From Bdellovibrionaceae bacterium UBA2316 (GTDB taxonomy: Bacteria > Bdellovibrionota > Bdellovibrionia > Bdellovibrionales > Bdellovibrionaceae): a stretch of 14,315 bases of DNA. The notes beneath the pieces were generated by a model. The model saw only the letters and a list, made by a program, of their open reading frames with translations. It was not told where the DNA came from and searched no databases. The stretch covers positions 1 to 14,315 of the forward strand of contig DDVI01000051.1 of assembly GCA_002345205.1 (NCBI GenBank), written 5' to 3'. A program made the position numbers and the translations under genes. Of the stretch, positions 6,251 to 14,142 are shown piece by piece (the first letter of the stretch is position 1; each line of letters begins with the position of its first letter).

Positions 6251-7585
6251 TCAGGCCGCAATTTTACTCTCAGATTGTGACTCTTTTAATTTTTGGATGA
6301 GATCGACTGTCTGCTCTGAAATGGTCATATAGGGCCCCGCAGGCACAAGCATTCTTTCTGCTTTGTCGCGGTCGCCAGAGTTGATGAGTCGGATGATGTC
6401 TCCCGCGGTTTTGTGAAATTCTGCATGTGACGCTTTGACCGCATCGAAAAGCGAAGGATTATTTTCTCGGTGTGCTTGACCATCACCGTAAATCCATTTT
6501 CCTAACATACACGCATCGTCCAAACAGACCTTGCTGTGATCCAAACTGCCGTCGGGATTTTGTAGGTATTTGCTCAATTTCATTTTCCAATCTATATGAG
6601 CAGAAATAGCCGCATTGAAATCAAAGGGTTTTTCAATTTTAACTAGTTTATATCCTAGAATTTTGGCCACTTCTGAAAACTGATTGGTGATAAGTTCAAC
6701 CGATGCCGCCAGATCGGAAGAATCTTTGTTTCCCGCTACGGCCATCGTATCGATCTGATTAGAAGATAATTCAAGTTGTTGAAGTGATTTTGAAATTTCC
6801 TCAACTCCGATTTTTTGTTCTTTCGTTGCTGATGATATTTCTCTAGATTTTTCCTCTGTCGACTTAGAGTATGATTCCAGCTGTGTAAACGCAGCCGAGA
6901 TTTCTTTACTTTTAACGGAAACCGAAGCGATTGCTGAAATTGTTTCTGTCGCCGCTTTTTCTAGCCCCTGAGTGACTGATTCGATTTGAGTCTTTGTTTT
7001 TTCAACACTTGAGTTTAAAATCTTTTCGATTTCCTGTGCAGCGGTACCACTGGCTCGGGCCAGATTTCCCATTTCTTGCGCTACGACAGCAAATCCTTTT
7101 CCATGCTCGCCGGCCCGTGCGGCTTCGACTGAGGCATTGAATGACAAAAGTTTGGTTTGAAAAACGATTTCGTTAATGATTTTTGCTTTGTTTCTAATTT
7201 CGGCCATTGTCTCGGTAACCATCGAAATTTCTGTCAATCCAGCCTTCACCGATCGTTGAAGAGCCTGGCTCGACGAGTTGACATCAGATATAAGGTTCGT
7301 TAAGTCACTCAGTGCCACCGATGACGATTCAACAGCTTGATGAGATTCAACGGCAAGTCGACTTAACTCACCAGCCGCGTCCGCGGTGGTGGCCACCATG
7401 GATGAAATTTCATGTGATGCCGAAGAGGATTGCTGAACCGCCGCTTTTTCAAGCGCTACGACCTTTTTAAGCTGCTCACTTTGAGTATATAAATTCCGAG
7501 CCGAATCAAGAAGCTGATCGATCTTAGAAAAAAGAGATTGGATTTGTGAATAGGTACTATTTTTTTTGAAGTTTAGAAATCCCAT
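6251..7585 (-). CDS. Soluble methyl-accepting chemotaxis protein with CZB zinc-binding domain
   Basis: A 444-residue chemoreceptor that controls a CheA/CheW complex from the cytoplasm. No transmembrane helix or periplasmic sensor is present. After a short N-terminal segment comes a long coiled coil (about 35-310). Its hairpin tip includes FQTKLLSFNASVEAARAGE (142-160) and GKGFAVVAQEMGNLA (162-176), the kinase-contact region. The C-terminal CZB (chemoreceptor zinc-binding) domain at about 322-412 has HIDW (H330), CMLGKW (C359) and HAEFH (H387/H391), the usual His/Cys ligand set. TlpD-like receptors of this layout sense zinc, hypochlorous acid or oxidative stress. No CheR-tethering pentapeptide is seen. 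The ribosome-binding site is weak. Confidence 0.93.
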   Translation of the reverse strand: MGFLNFKKNSTYSQIQSLFSKIDQLLDSARNLYTQSEQLKKVVALEKAAVQQSSSASHEISSMVATTADAAGELSRLAVESHQAVESSSVALSDLTNLISDVNSSSQALQRSVKAGLTEISMVTETMAEIRNKAKIINEIVFQTKLLSFNASVEAARAGEHGKGFAVVAQEMGNLARASGTAAQEIEKILNSSVEKTKTQIESVTQGLEKAATETISAIASVSVKSKEISAAFTQLESYSKSTEEKSREISSATKEQKIGVEEISKSLQQLELSSNQIDTMAVAGNKDSSDLAASVELITNQFSEVAKILGYKLVKIEKPFDFNAAISAHIDWKMKLSKYLQNPDGSLDHSKVCLDDACMLGKWIYGDGQAHRENNPSLFDAVKASHAEFHKTAGDIIRLINSGDRDKAERMLVPAGPYMTISEQTVDLIQKLKESQSESKIAA

Positions 7586-7729
7586 GTAATTTAGATCGGA
7601 AATATCTTAAAGATTCTTTATAGCATTTTTTATTTAAGTCCAAGATTACTGCCTGCTATATCAAATTGGCAAGTAGCCTAGATCAAAGCCCTAATCGATC
7701 GGTGGAGGGGCCTGAATCGTCTAAAAAAT

Positions 7730-7807
7730 CTACAGCCGTCGACAGCGAATGGCGTTTGGAAAATCTGCCTCACTGATGCTGCATTTATCGTTCGAATAGA
7801 TAGACAT
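7730..7807 (-). CDS. Possible 25-codon small ORF (doubtful)
   Basis: Starts at ATG 7807, preceded by GGAG at a suitable distance; the product ends EADFPNAIRCRRL before TAG. The same frame is open upstream into the antisense of the next gene, so it may instead be the tail of a lost gene or chance. No known family. Confidence 0.15.
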   Translation of the reverse strand: MSIYSNDKCSISEADFPNAIRCRRL

Positions 7808-7830
7808 GTTTCTCGCTCCGGAGGTATAGG
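7801..7830 (+). promoter_or_regulatory. Possible sigma-70-type promoter of the secreted-protein gene
   Basis: TAGACA (7801-7806) and TATAGG (7825-7830) are separated by 18 bases and lie about 50 bases before the GTG start. This is the best candidate in the otherwise unassigned 7586-7880 gap. Confidence 0.3.
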
Positions 7831-7880
7831 ACATCAGACCCCAAAATTTTAAATAGTAACTCTTTTCATTTGAGGTACCT

Positions 7881-8474
7881 GTGAATATCACGACACGACT
7901 TTTTATGTTAATGACGATCGTTTGTTTGAGTTCGTCGACAGTTTTAGCGGATGCCGATTATACCAGTTCCGATGGCGCAACATCCACAAATCTACCAGTT
8001 AAGTCTGATGTAAAAAAATCACCGGTGAGTGCTATGAAAGATTTTATCGCTTTTGACGGTAATGGTAGATTTTATAAAGGAACTGGTAGCCATAAAGGAA
8101 ATGAGCAGGAAAAAGAATGTATGGTATATATTGGCAATGTCCGAACAAACTATTCTAGCGCATTTTTTCATACTCGCGTTTTGTACAGCCGATATAACGA
8201 CCGATATGTATGGTTTGAAGGCGCTTCCGCAAGTAAAACAAAGGGCAATAGATTTGAAATCACAACAGTTGATTCAAATCCAGATGGCATTGGTTTTTCC
8301 GCAGTTTATGGCGTCATTACAGTCGATAAAAACGACGATGGCACTATAAAATCAGTTTATAGTAATTCTAGATACCTCTGGAACACGTTCTGGCTTAAAT
8401 GCGAAAATTTGATTCCGTCGACAATTGAGGAATATCAAAAAATTTCAAACGACACAGATGATATGATTTATTAA
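7881..8474 (+). CDS. Secreted orphan protein of unknown function
   Basis: A product of 197 residues from GTG 7881, chosen because GAGGT (7872-7876) is well placed and a signal peptide (MNITTRLFMLMTIVCLSSSTVLA) follows at once. The mature protein is rich in Ser, Asp, Asn and Tyr, with a low-complexity polar start and then aromatic-rich strands (FHTRVLYSRYNDRYVWFEG). Two cysteines (KECMVY, LKCENL) could form a disulfide. No domain is recognised. It stands alone, followed by a strong inverted repeat and the histidine kinase gene on the same strand. Confidence 0.75.
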   Translation: MNITTRLFMLMTIVCLSSSTVLADADYTSSDGATSTNLPVKSDVKKSPVSAMKDFIAFDGNGRFYKGTGSHKGNEQEKECMVYIGNVRTNYSSAFFHTRVLYSRYNDRYVWFEGASASKTKGNRFEITTVDSNPDGIGFSAVYGVITVDKNDDGTIKSVYSNSRYLWNTFWLKCENLIPSTIEEYQKISNDTDDMIY

Positions 8475-8514
8475 TTCCAAATAGGCTTAGTTTAAGCAGT
8501 CAAATGAAATAGTT

Positions 8515-8557
8515 ATCCAGATTTCTTGATTCTGTAGTCACCTCAAGAAATCTGGAT
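8515..8557 (+). terminator. Perfect 15-bp inverted repeat, terminator-like
   Basis: ATCCAGATTTCTTGA (8515-8529) and TCAAGAAATCTGGAT (8543-8557) pair perfectly around a 13-base loop, 40 bases after the secreted-protein gene. The following bases (CGATTTCCCCC) are a poor T-run, so it may instead be a 3'-end stabiliser or regulatory hairpin in the leader of the kinase gene. Confidence 0.5.
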
Positions 8558-8602
8558 CGATTTCCCCCTGATTCGAAGAAAAAACCAGGGTAAATTATAG
8601 CT

Positions 8603-11029
8603 ATGGATTTAATTTCAATCACTCTAATTTACGCGGCCTTTACTGTTTTTGTCGCTTGGAAAGTATTCTCGAAACTCAATACTCGCGAACGTGAACACAA
8701 CCAAGAAAAACAACAAGCCATGGATGAACTGGAGGCAAGTGAGCTGCGTCTACGCTTATTTGTTGAACAAAGTCCTTACTCAGTTGCGATGCTTGATACA
8801 GACATGCGCTACCTATTTTGTAGTGATCAATGGTTTAAAAGTAATAAAATCGAAAAATGCTCAGTGCGCGGTTTAAATCATTATGATTTATTTCCAACAT
8901 CAATAGCACGCCGTGAAATTCATTTACGTTGCCTACAAGGCGCCACGGAACGAAATTTGGCTGAAAAATTTATGTACGATAATCAGGTTCGTTGGTTCCG
9001 CTGGGAAAGTCGCCCCTGGTTCACTTACGACAACACTATTGGTGGCTTAATACTCTACGACGAAGATATTACGGAACAAAAACAACGTGAAGAATTGATC
9101 CGTCAAAATGAAAAAAAGTTCCTTACAATATACGAGAATTCTCCTCTACCGAAATCCCTCATTACTTGGTCTGATAAAAAACTAGTCGATGTTAATTCCG
9201 CTTGGATCAATTTATTTGGTTTCACCCGAGACGAAGCCATCGGCAATTCGACGGTAGACCTGGGAATCGTTCGTGATGAAAAGGCACTCAAAGTTATTTT
9301 CGATCGACTTGGTGAAACCGGCAGTTCAAAAAATATGGAAATTCAGCTCTTCACCAAAAATGGCAAAGCTTTGGTTGTCACCAACAACGGCACACTGTTT
9401 GACCTTGATGGCAAGCCGTATGTCATCGTTACTCAAATGGACATCACAGAAACTAAAAAACTGGAACGTCAACTGGCGGCGACATTTAATCAAGCAGGCG
9501 TCGGCATCGCCCATGTAAGTCCAGAAGGAAAATGGCTGCGGGTAAACCGTAAAATCGGAGAAATCGTTGGTTATTCTGAAGATGAACTTTTAAATATTTC
9601 GTTTCAGCAAATTACCCACGTGGATGATTTAGAACGCGACATTGAGCTACTTCATAAAATGCTTGAACAAGAAATTGATCAATATTCTTTGGAAAAACGT
9701 TACATCAAAAAAGACGGATCTACCGTGTGGGTTAACTTAACCGTAGCCTTAGTGTGGAAGCCAACTGGCGAACCTGATTTTTTCATTTCCATTATTGAAG
9801 ATATAAATGCCCGCAAAATGGCAGAACAAGCCAGCGCTGATTTAAAAATTAGTGAGTCGGCCGCTAAAGAAGCTTCGCGGTTAAAATCGGAATTTTTATC
9901 TAACATGAGCCATGAGATCCGCACCCCGATCAACGGCGTTATCGGCATGACTGGGCTTCTGGATGATACTGATTTATCCAAAGAACAAAGAGACTACGTG
10001 GACATTATTCGCCGTTCAGGTGAAACGCTACTTACTGTAATTAATGACATACTTGATTTTTCAAAAATTGAAGCTGGACAATTGCATTTCGAAACAATCG
10101 ATTTTGATTTATTAAGCGCCATTGATGACGTGAAAAAAATGTTGGCATTTGCAGCAACCAAAAAACAGATCGACTTAAGAATTGATTTATCTAGCAGTCT
10201 ACCTAATTCATTGAGAGGTGATCCGGGTCGCTTTAAGCAAGTCTTAATAAACATTATCGGCAACGCCATAAAATTCACAAATCGTGGCCATGTTTTGCTG
10301 CGAGCGTCTACTATTTATGAAACAGACCAAATTGCTCATTTAAAATTCGAAATTCAAGATACGGGTATTGGAATTCCAAACACCACCATTGATCGACTTT
10401 TTAAACCATTCACGCAGGCCGATACTTCGACTCACCGACATTTTGGTGGCACCGGGCTTGGACTTAGCATCTGTAAAAGTTTAGTTGAAAAAATGGATGG
10501 CCACATTTCCGTGACCACTGAAGAAGGCATAGGTTCAACCTTTTTATTTGATGCCGTTTTCAAAAAAGGACTTCTGAAGCAAAACACCGTGCCTGAATCT
10601 AAACTAATTGCTGTCCCGAATGGTCGAGTCCGCCACGCTCGCATTTTGGTTGCCGAAGACAATGCCGTCAATCAGTTGATTACGGTCAAGATGCTAGAGA
10701 AACTTGGTTACCAGGCCGACGTCGTAGCTAATGGTAAAGAGGTTCTTAAAACTTTGGATCAGTCTGCTTACGATTTGATATTAATGGATTGCCAGATGCC
10801 TGAAATGGATGGTTATGAAGCCTCTCGAGCCATTCGAAACAATAAAAGCATGGGATATTCAAACATCCCTATCCTAGCACTGACAGCCAATGCTATGAGC
10901 GGTGAAAATAAAATTTGCGAGTCTGCAGGAATGAACGGCCATATCGCAAAACCTGTGACCATTGAAAAGTTAGGTCAAATTCTAGATGCTTACCTAGATA
11001 AATCTATAAATGTAGGTTCAGATTATTAA
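8603..11029 (+). CDS. Hybrid sensor histidine kinase (PAS-PAS-PAS-HisKA-HATPase-REC)
   Basis: An 808-residue two-component sensor. One N-terminal membrane helix (about 4-22) is followed by three PAS/PAC repeats (about 46-160, 168-288, 290-406), recognisable from DEDITEQK, QMDITETKK and IEDINARK. The HisKA domain has SHEIRTPINGVIG with phospho-acceptor H437. The ATPase domain shows N-box NIIGNAIKFT (550-559), DTGIGI (586-591) and GGTGLGLSI (615-623). The C-terminal receiver (about 678-798) has E685/D686, phospho-acceptor D729 in LMDCQMPEMDG, T761 and K783. It resembles BarA/Bdellovibrio-type hybrid kinases without an HPt domain, so phosphate must pass to an unlinked HPt or output protein. The N-terminus has no periplasmic domain, pointing to an intracellular signal. 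A ribosome-binding site is not obvious. Confidence 0.95.
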   Translation: MDLISITLIYAAFTVFVAWKVFSKLNTREREHNQEKQQAMDELEASELRLRLFVEQSPYSVAMLDTDMRYLFCSDQWFKSNKIEKCSVRGLNHYDLFPTSIARREIHLRCLQGATERNLAEKFMYDNQVRWFRWESRPWFTYDNTIGGLILYDEDITEQKQREELIRQNEKKFLTIYENSPLPKSLITWSDKKLVDVNSAWINLFGFTRDEAIGNSTVDLGIVRDEKALKVIFDRLGETGSSKNMEIQLFTKNGKALVVTNNGTLFDLDGKPYVIVTQMDITETKKLERQLAATFNQAGVGIAHVSPEGKWLRVNRKIGEIVGYSEDELLNISFQQITHVDDLERDIELLHKMLEQEIDQYSLEKRYIKKDGSTVWVNLTVALVWKPTGEPDFFISIIEDINARKMAEQASADLKISESAAKEASRLKSEFLSNMSHEIRTPINGVIGMTGLLDDTDLSKEQRDYVDIIRRSGETLLTVINDILDFSKIEAGQLHFETIDFDLLSAIDDVKKMLAFAATKKQIDLRIDLSSSLPNSLRGDPGRFKQVLINIIGNAIKFTNRGHVLLRASTIYETDQIAHLKFEIQDTGIGIPNTTIDRLFKPFTQADTSTHRHFGGTGLGLSICKSLVEKMDGHISVTTEEGIGSTFLFDAVFKKGLLKQNTVPESKLIAVPNGRVRHARILVAEDNAVNQLITVKMLEKLGYQADVVANGKEVLKTLDQSAYDLILMDCQMPEMDGYEASRAIRNNKSMGYSNIPILALTANAMSGENKICESAGMNGHIAKPVTIEKLGQILDAYLDKSINVGSDY

Positions 11030-11092
11030 TTATAAATTCTTTTGTTATATTAGGCATCTACGACAGTTTACCTTCGTTTTGTTTTAATTTTT

Positions 11093-11121
11093 TTGATAAA
11101 CAAACCATTCTCCTTCATAGT
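11093..11121 (+). promoter_or_regulatory. Predicted sigma-70-type promoter
   Basis: TTGATA (11093-11098), a 17-base spacer and CATAGT (11116-11121) lie just upstream of the small secreted-protein gene. Confidence 0.4.
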
Positions 11122-11152
11122 GTACTCGAAATCACTACCAGGAGTTACTTTA

Positions 11153-11536
11153 ATGACCGCCGCTAAACTTTTAGTTTTACTTGTAACTACGTTTTCGCTA
11201 TCTGCAATTGCGGGATCCCCGTTACTTACGTGTAGCACAAACGGTTTTGGCCTAGCAAAATTAACCGTAGAGGAAATCCGGCCAGGACAGGGAGACATTA
11301 AAATAGTCTATGAAGAAATAGACGAAGGCGAAAACGTTCCTGTCTATTCATACTCTATCGTTTCTGGTCTTAAAGATTTAAAAACAAGTTCGTCAGCTAC
11401 GTTAATCGCTCAATATGGTGAACATCCTGACGATGGGAAAATTTATGATCAAGCTATTTTACTTCGTATAGCAGAAGGACAAAAGCGCGCCTTCCTTGCG
11501 GTAAAAGGCACTGTGTTCAAGCTTCTTTGTTTTTGA
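11153..11536 (+). CDS. Small secreted orphan protein
   Basis: A product of 127 residues from ATG 11153, selected because AGGAG (11140-11144) sits 8 bases upstream and the product begins with a signal peptide (MTAAKLLVLLVTTFSLSAIAG); the frame is open further upstream. The mature chain of about 107 residues has one cysteine near each end (LLTCST, KLLCF), probably a disulfide closing a small beta-rich fold. Acidic middle (YEEIDEGENV). No family recognised. It converges with the oxidoreductase gene, with only 9 bases between the stop codons. Confidence 0.75.
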   Translation: MTAAKLLVLLVTTFSLSAIAGSPLLTCSTNGFGLAKLTVEEIRPGQGDIKIVYEEIDEGENVPVYSYSIVSGLKDLKTSSSATLIAQYGEHPDDGKIYDQAILLRIAEGQKRAFLAVKGTVFKLLCF

Positions 11537-11545
11537 AATCGTCCT

Positions 11546-13111
11546 TCAAACCGGTGACATGTCATCAGCGCTGTACGTCTGCAGAACAGGACTTACCCGC
11601 TCCGTTAATACGGCGGGTTCTACATAGTCTACAGATTTTAAATCCGATACCGCTGGCCCTTCTATGACTTTTCCGTGGCAATCAAATCGGGAGCCGTGAC
11701 ACGGACAATCCCAAGATTTTTCGACCGTGTTCCAAGAAACGACACCCCCTAAATGAGGGCATACCGCAGATACCGTATGGTAGGCTCCATTGTCATTTCT
11801 ATAGGCGGCCACTAGCTGCAAACCGTCCCGAAAAACACGGCCTTCTCCAAACGGCAGGTCGCCTAATGACTCTGCCGATTTCGTCGTTACCCAATCTGCG
11901 TATTGAGCCGCCGTATTTATATTTTCCTTTAGGAAGGTAGACGTTGCACGCAAAGAAATTCGCGATGGACTGTATAGATTTTCCCAATCATTTTTACGAC
12001 CCATAATTTGATCCGTAATTAACATGGCACCAATCGTTACATGGGTCATACCATTTCCGGAATCACCAGTAATCACAAACACATTGTCATAGTCACCAGG
12101 ATTGCGGCCTAGGAATCCGAGTGCGTCCATTGGCTCCATCACCTGACCTGACCATCGATATAAAATTGCTCCAGCAAAGTCATACCTCTGGCGGGCCCAG
12201 CGTTCTAAACGTTGATAGCATTGTTCAGGATGCGATTCTTGTCCCGTTTTATGGTCTTCACCACCCACAATCAACACAGTATCTGATTCTAAACGGATGT
12301 AGTGATAAGGATCTTCCGTATCCCAATATAGTGCGTTTTCAATTTTACCTTTAGGGATTTCAAACGCGAGGACGTACGACCGGTACGCATACTGTTTTGT
12401 GTGAATGGCAAGCAAATCGTTAATCGGTGTATTCGTTGCCACTACGATAGATTGACAGCGAACATTAAATCCGTCTCGAGTTTTCACAAAACTATTTTTG
12501 CCACCTTGAAATTTTTCAGCAAACGAGTGCGTATAAATTTGGCCGCCACCGTTACTAATAAGTTCAGCCAGGCGGCGTAAGTATTTTAGCGGATGCAATT
12601 GCACTTGCCGAGGAAAACAGAGACTATTCCCGTCTGCGAAAACGACGTCCTTCATCCCGATACGTTGGCAGGCTTCGTATTCATTTTTTAAAGTGTCCTC
12701 AGTATTTCTATCATCTTGAAAAAGGTAACCGTTTACATATTCGAAATCACACTCAATATTTTCTGCTCGCACGATATCGGCAACTTTTTGAATCGAGGCT
12801 GTGTGACTTTCGAACGCTAATCGTGCACCATCACGACCATGGATTTTTTCAATTTCAAAATAACGATCATCTAGCGCATTTGAAAAATGCGCCGTCGTAC
12901 GTGCCGTTTGCCCACTTCCAAGCTCAAAACTTTCTAGGACACAAACGGATTTTCCTTCCTTCATCAGCAAATAGGCGGCTGAAAGCCCAGCCATTCCGCC
13001 ACCGACGACACACACGTCGACCAATACATCCTCACGCAAAGGCAAAAACTCTGGCATCTCGACAGTTGCAGACCACAGAGATACACTTTCTTCGGGATGA
13101 ACAGTATTCAT
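11546..13111 (-). CDS. FAD-dependent oxidoreductase with C-terminal Rieske [2Fe-2S] domain
   Basis: A 521-residue fusion. The N-terminal dinucleotide-binding motif VVGGGMAGLSAAYLL (about 35-49) and later ITGDSGNGMTHVTIG (347-361) mark a DAO/GlpD-type flavoprotein. The C-terminal Rieske domain (about 415-505) holds CPHLGG (C451, H453) and CPCHGSRFD (C469, H472), the four cluster ligands. This is the layout of Bacillus YhfW-type proteins: a glycine/D-amino-acid-oxidase-like flavin domain passing electrons to a Rieske cluster; the substrate is unknown. Box 1 lacks the second cysteine of bc1-type Rieske proteins, so no stabilising disulfide is expected. No signal peptide, so probably cytoplasmic. 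A strong GGAGG site (13116-13120) precedes the ATG. It appears monocistronic. Confidence 0.95.
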   Translation of the reverse strand: MNTVHPEESVSLWSATVEMPEFLPLREDVLVDVCVVGGGMAGLSAAYLLMKEGKSVCVLESFELGSGQTARTTAHFSNALDDRYFEIEKIHGRDGARLAFESHTASIQKVADIVRAENIECDFEYVNGYLFQDDRNTEDTLKNEYEACQRIGMKDVVFADGNSLCFPRQVQLHPLKYLRRLAELISNGGGQIYTHSFAEKFQGGKNSFVKTRDGFNVRCQSIVVATNTPINDLLAIHTKQYAYRSYVLAFEIPKGKIENALYWDTEDPYHYIRLESDTVLIVGGEDHKTGQESHPEQCYQRLERWARQRYDFAGAILYRWSGQVMEPMDALGFLGRNPGDYDNVFVITGDSGNGMTHVTIGAMLITDQIMGRKNDWENLYSPSRISLRATSTFLKENINTAAQYADWVTTKSAESLGDLPFGEGRVFRDGLQLVAAYRNDNGAYHTVSAVCPHLGGVVSWNTVEKSWDCPCHGSRFDCHGKVIEGPAVSDLKSVDYVEPAVLTERVSPVLQTYSADDMSPV

Positions 13112-13228
13112 ATCGCCTCCTCTGTTGTTGATTCGTTTTTTTCGACTAGCATAACAAAATCGTAACGTTAAAAATGATAGCTAACGGTTTAAACACCATA
13201 ATGCCCCCCCTAAAAGGAGGTAAGCAAA

Positions 13229-13432
13229 ATAGAAGCCTTCACGTGTAAATCGAGGCGAGGCAAACCAGTCAGTCTTTTATAAAAAATGGCGGATGTCCAT
13301 TCTCACAAACAACTGACAGAACATGGAAAAAAACCCGCAGCTATAGCCCAAAATTCCCCACTTCATGTGGTAATTACCGCTGGCGGAGACGGCACTATCC
13401 ATAGTGTCGCAGCCGAGACCATATATTTTTGA
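13229..13432 (+). pseudogene. Decayed diacylglycerol-kinase-like fragment
   Basis: From ATG 13286 a 48-codon frame ends in HVVITAGGDGTIHSVAAE then TGA; GGDGT with the preceding hydrophobic strand is the nucleotide-binding signature of DAGK/YegS-type lipid kinases. In the same frame, 19 codons upstream, ATA (13229) sits exactly where a start would be expected, 8 bases after a perfect AGGAGG (13215-13220). An in-frame TAA (13280-13282) separates the two. The rest of the kinase is missing. A related family such as NAD kinase also carries GGDGT, so the parent is not certain. Confidence 0.5.
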
Positions 13433-13449
13433 TCAATGGATTACGAATG

Positions 13450-14028
13450 TTAAAAATGAGTCCCTAACATTGCCCCAATCCAAGGATACATTTGGTTATT
13501 AGCATATTGATAGTACGAAGTTACTCGGGCCGTAAAACCAGCACGTGCACGGAACTCATAACCGATTCCTGCATTAGGATTTAAGGACGTCCCTTCAGAG
13601 CGCGCATAGTTATAGGAAATATCATTTCCATGAGTCACACCGTCATTCCAGAAATACGCATCCCGAATTTCTGCCTTTGAGTAGACAAGGCTAGCGCCCC
13701 CACTCACAAAAGCGCGATGTCGCTCGCCACCAAAGTAATAGTTCCCGTATAACGGTAGAACACCAATATCGACGTTCATTCCTAATATATTAAATTGATA
13801 ATACGAAAGCCCCGCACCCACAGAAAACCTGGATGTCACCGCGCGATCATAATTCAAAGAGTACAAAACACCGCGACCCAAAACTTCGATACCCATAAAA
13901 TTACGCCCATAAACCGAACGTGGTTTATACTCCGTACGGAGGTCTGCTTCTGCAGACGACGCAACACGATTGGACTTAGCCAATCCCATTAAAGGCAAAA
14001 AGGCGAATACTAAAATTAAGCGTTTCAT
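13450..14028 (-). CDS. Small outer-membrane beta-barrel protein
   Basis: A product of 193 residues from ATG 14028, chosen over the upstream start at 14121 because a signal peptide (MKRLILVFAFLPLMGLA) begins here and GGAG (14036-14039) is correctly placed; the upstream frame is only the tandem repeat read through. The mature protein has alternating aromatic strands (FMGIEVLGRGVLYSLNYDRA, RFSVGAGLSYYQFNILGM, AFVSGGASLVYSKAE, NAGIGYEFRARAGFTARV) and ends in a terminal Phe (GTHF), the beta-barrel assembly signal. Size fits an 8-stranded OmpA/OmpW-like barrel. Function unknown. Its leader holds the 34-bp tandem repeats, which suggests copy-number-dependent expression. Confidence 0.85.
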   Translation of the reverse strand: MKRLILVFAFLPLMGLAKSNRVASSAEADLRTEYKPRSVYGRNFMGIEVLGRGVLYSLNYDRAVTSRFSVGAGLSYYQFNILGMNVDIGVLPLYGNYYFGGERHRAFVSGGASLVYSKAEIRDAYFWNDGVTHGNDISYNYARSEGTSLNPNAGIGYEFRARAGFTARVTSYYQYANNQMYPWIGAMLGTHF

Positions 14029-14040
14029 CGTCGACTCCGG

Positions 14041-14142
14041 GATACCGTTGCAAAGTTGTTGGGATTTATTTCCCGATACCGTTGCAAAGTTGTTGGGATT
14101 TATTTCCCGATACCGTTGCAAAGTTGTTGGGATTTATTTCCC
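14041..14142. repeat. Three perfect tandem copies of a 34-bp repeat
   Basis: Units 14041-14074, 14075-14108 and 14109-14142 are identical, each starting GATACCGTTGCAAAGTTG and ending GGGATTTATTTCCC, itself an imperfect GGGA...TCCC palindrome. They sit immediately upstream of the barrel gene's ribosome-binding site. The core CCG-T-CAAA-TTG-TGGGATTTA is shared, allowing small gaps, with the first unit of the relic at 5967. Confidence 0.97.

Noticed and set aside
9103..10671. Several minus-strand frames of 62-94 codons
   Set aside because: They are shadows of the hybrid histidine kinase, whose domains are continuous on the plus strand.
12823..13131. Plus-strand frame of 102 codons
   Set aside because: It is antisense to the FAD-binding domain of the oxidoreductase and has no domain of its own.
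14029..14121. Upstream start extending the barrel protein through the tandem repeats
   Set aside because: It would place 31 residues before a clear signal peptide that has its own ribosome-binding site.
14041..14142. CRISPR array
   Set aside because: The 34-bp units are directly adjacent with no unique spacers, and no cas gene is nearby.
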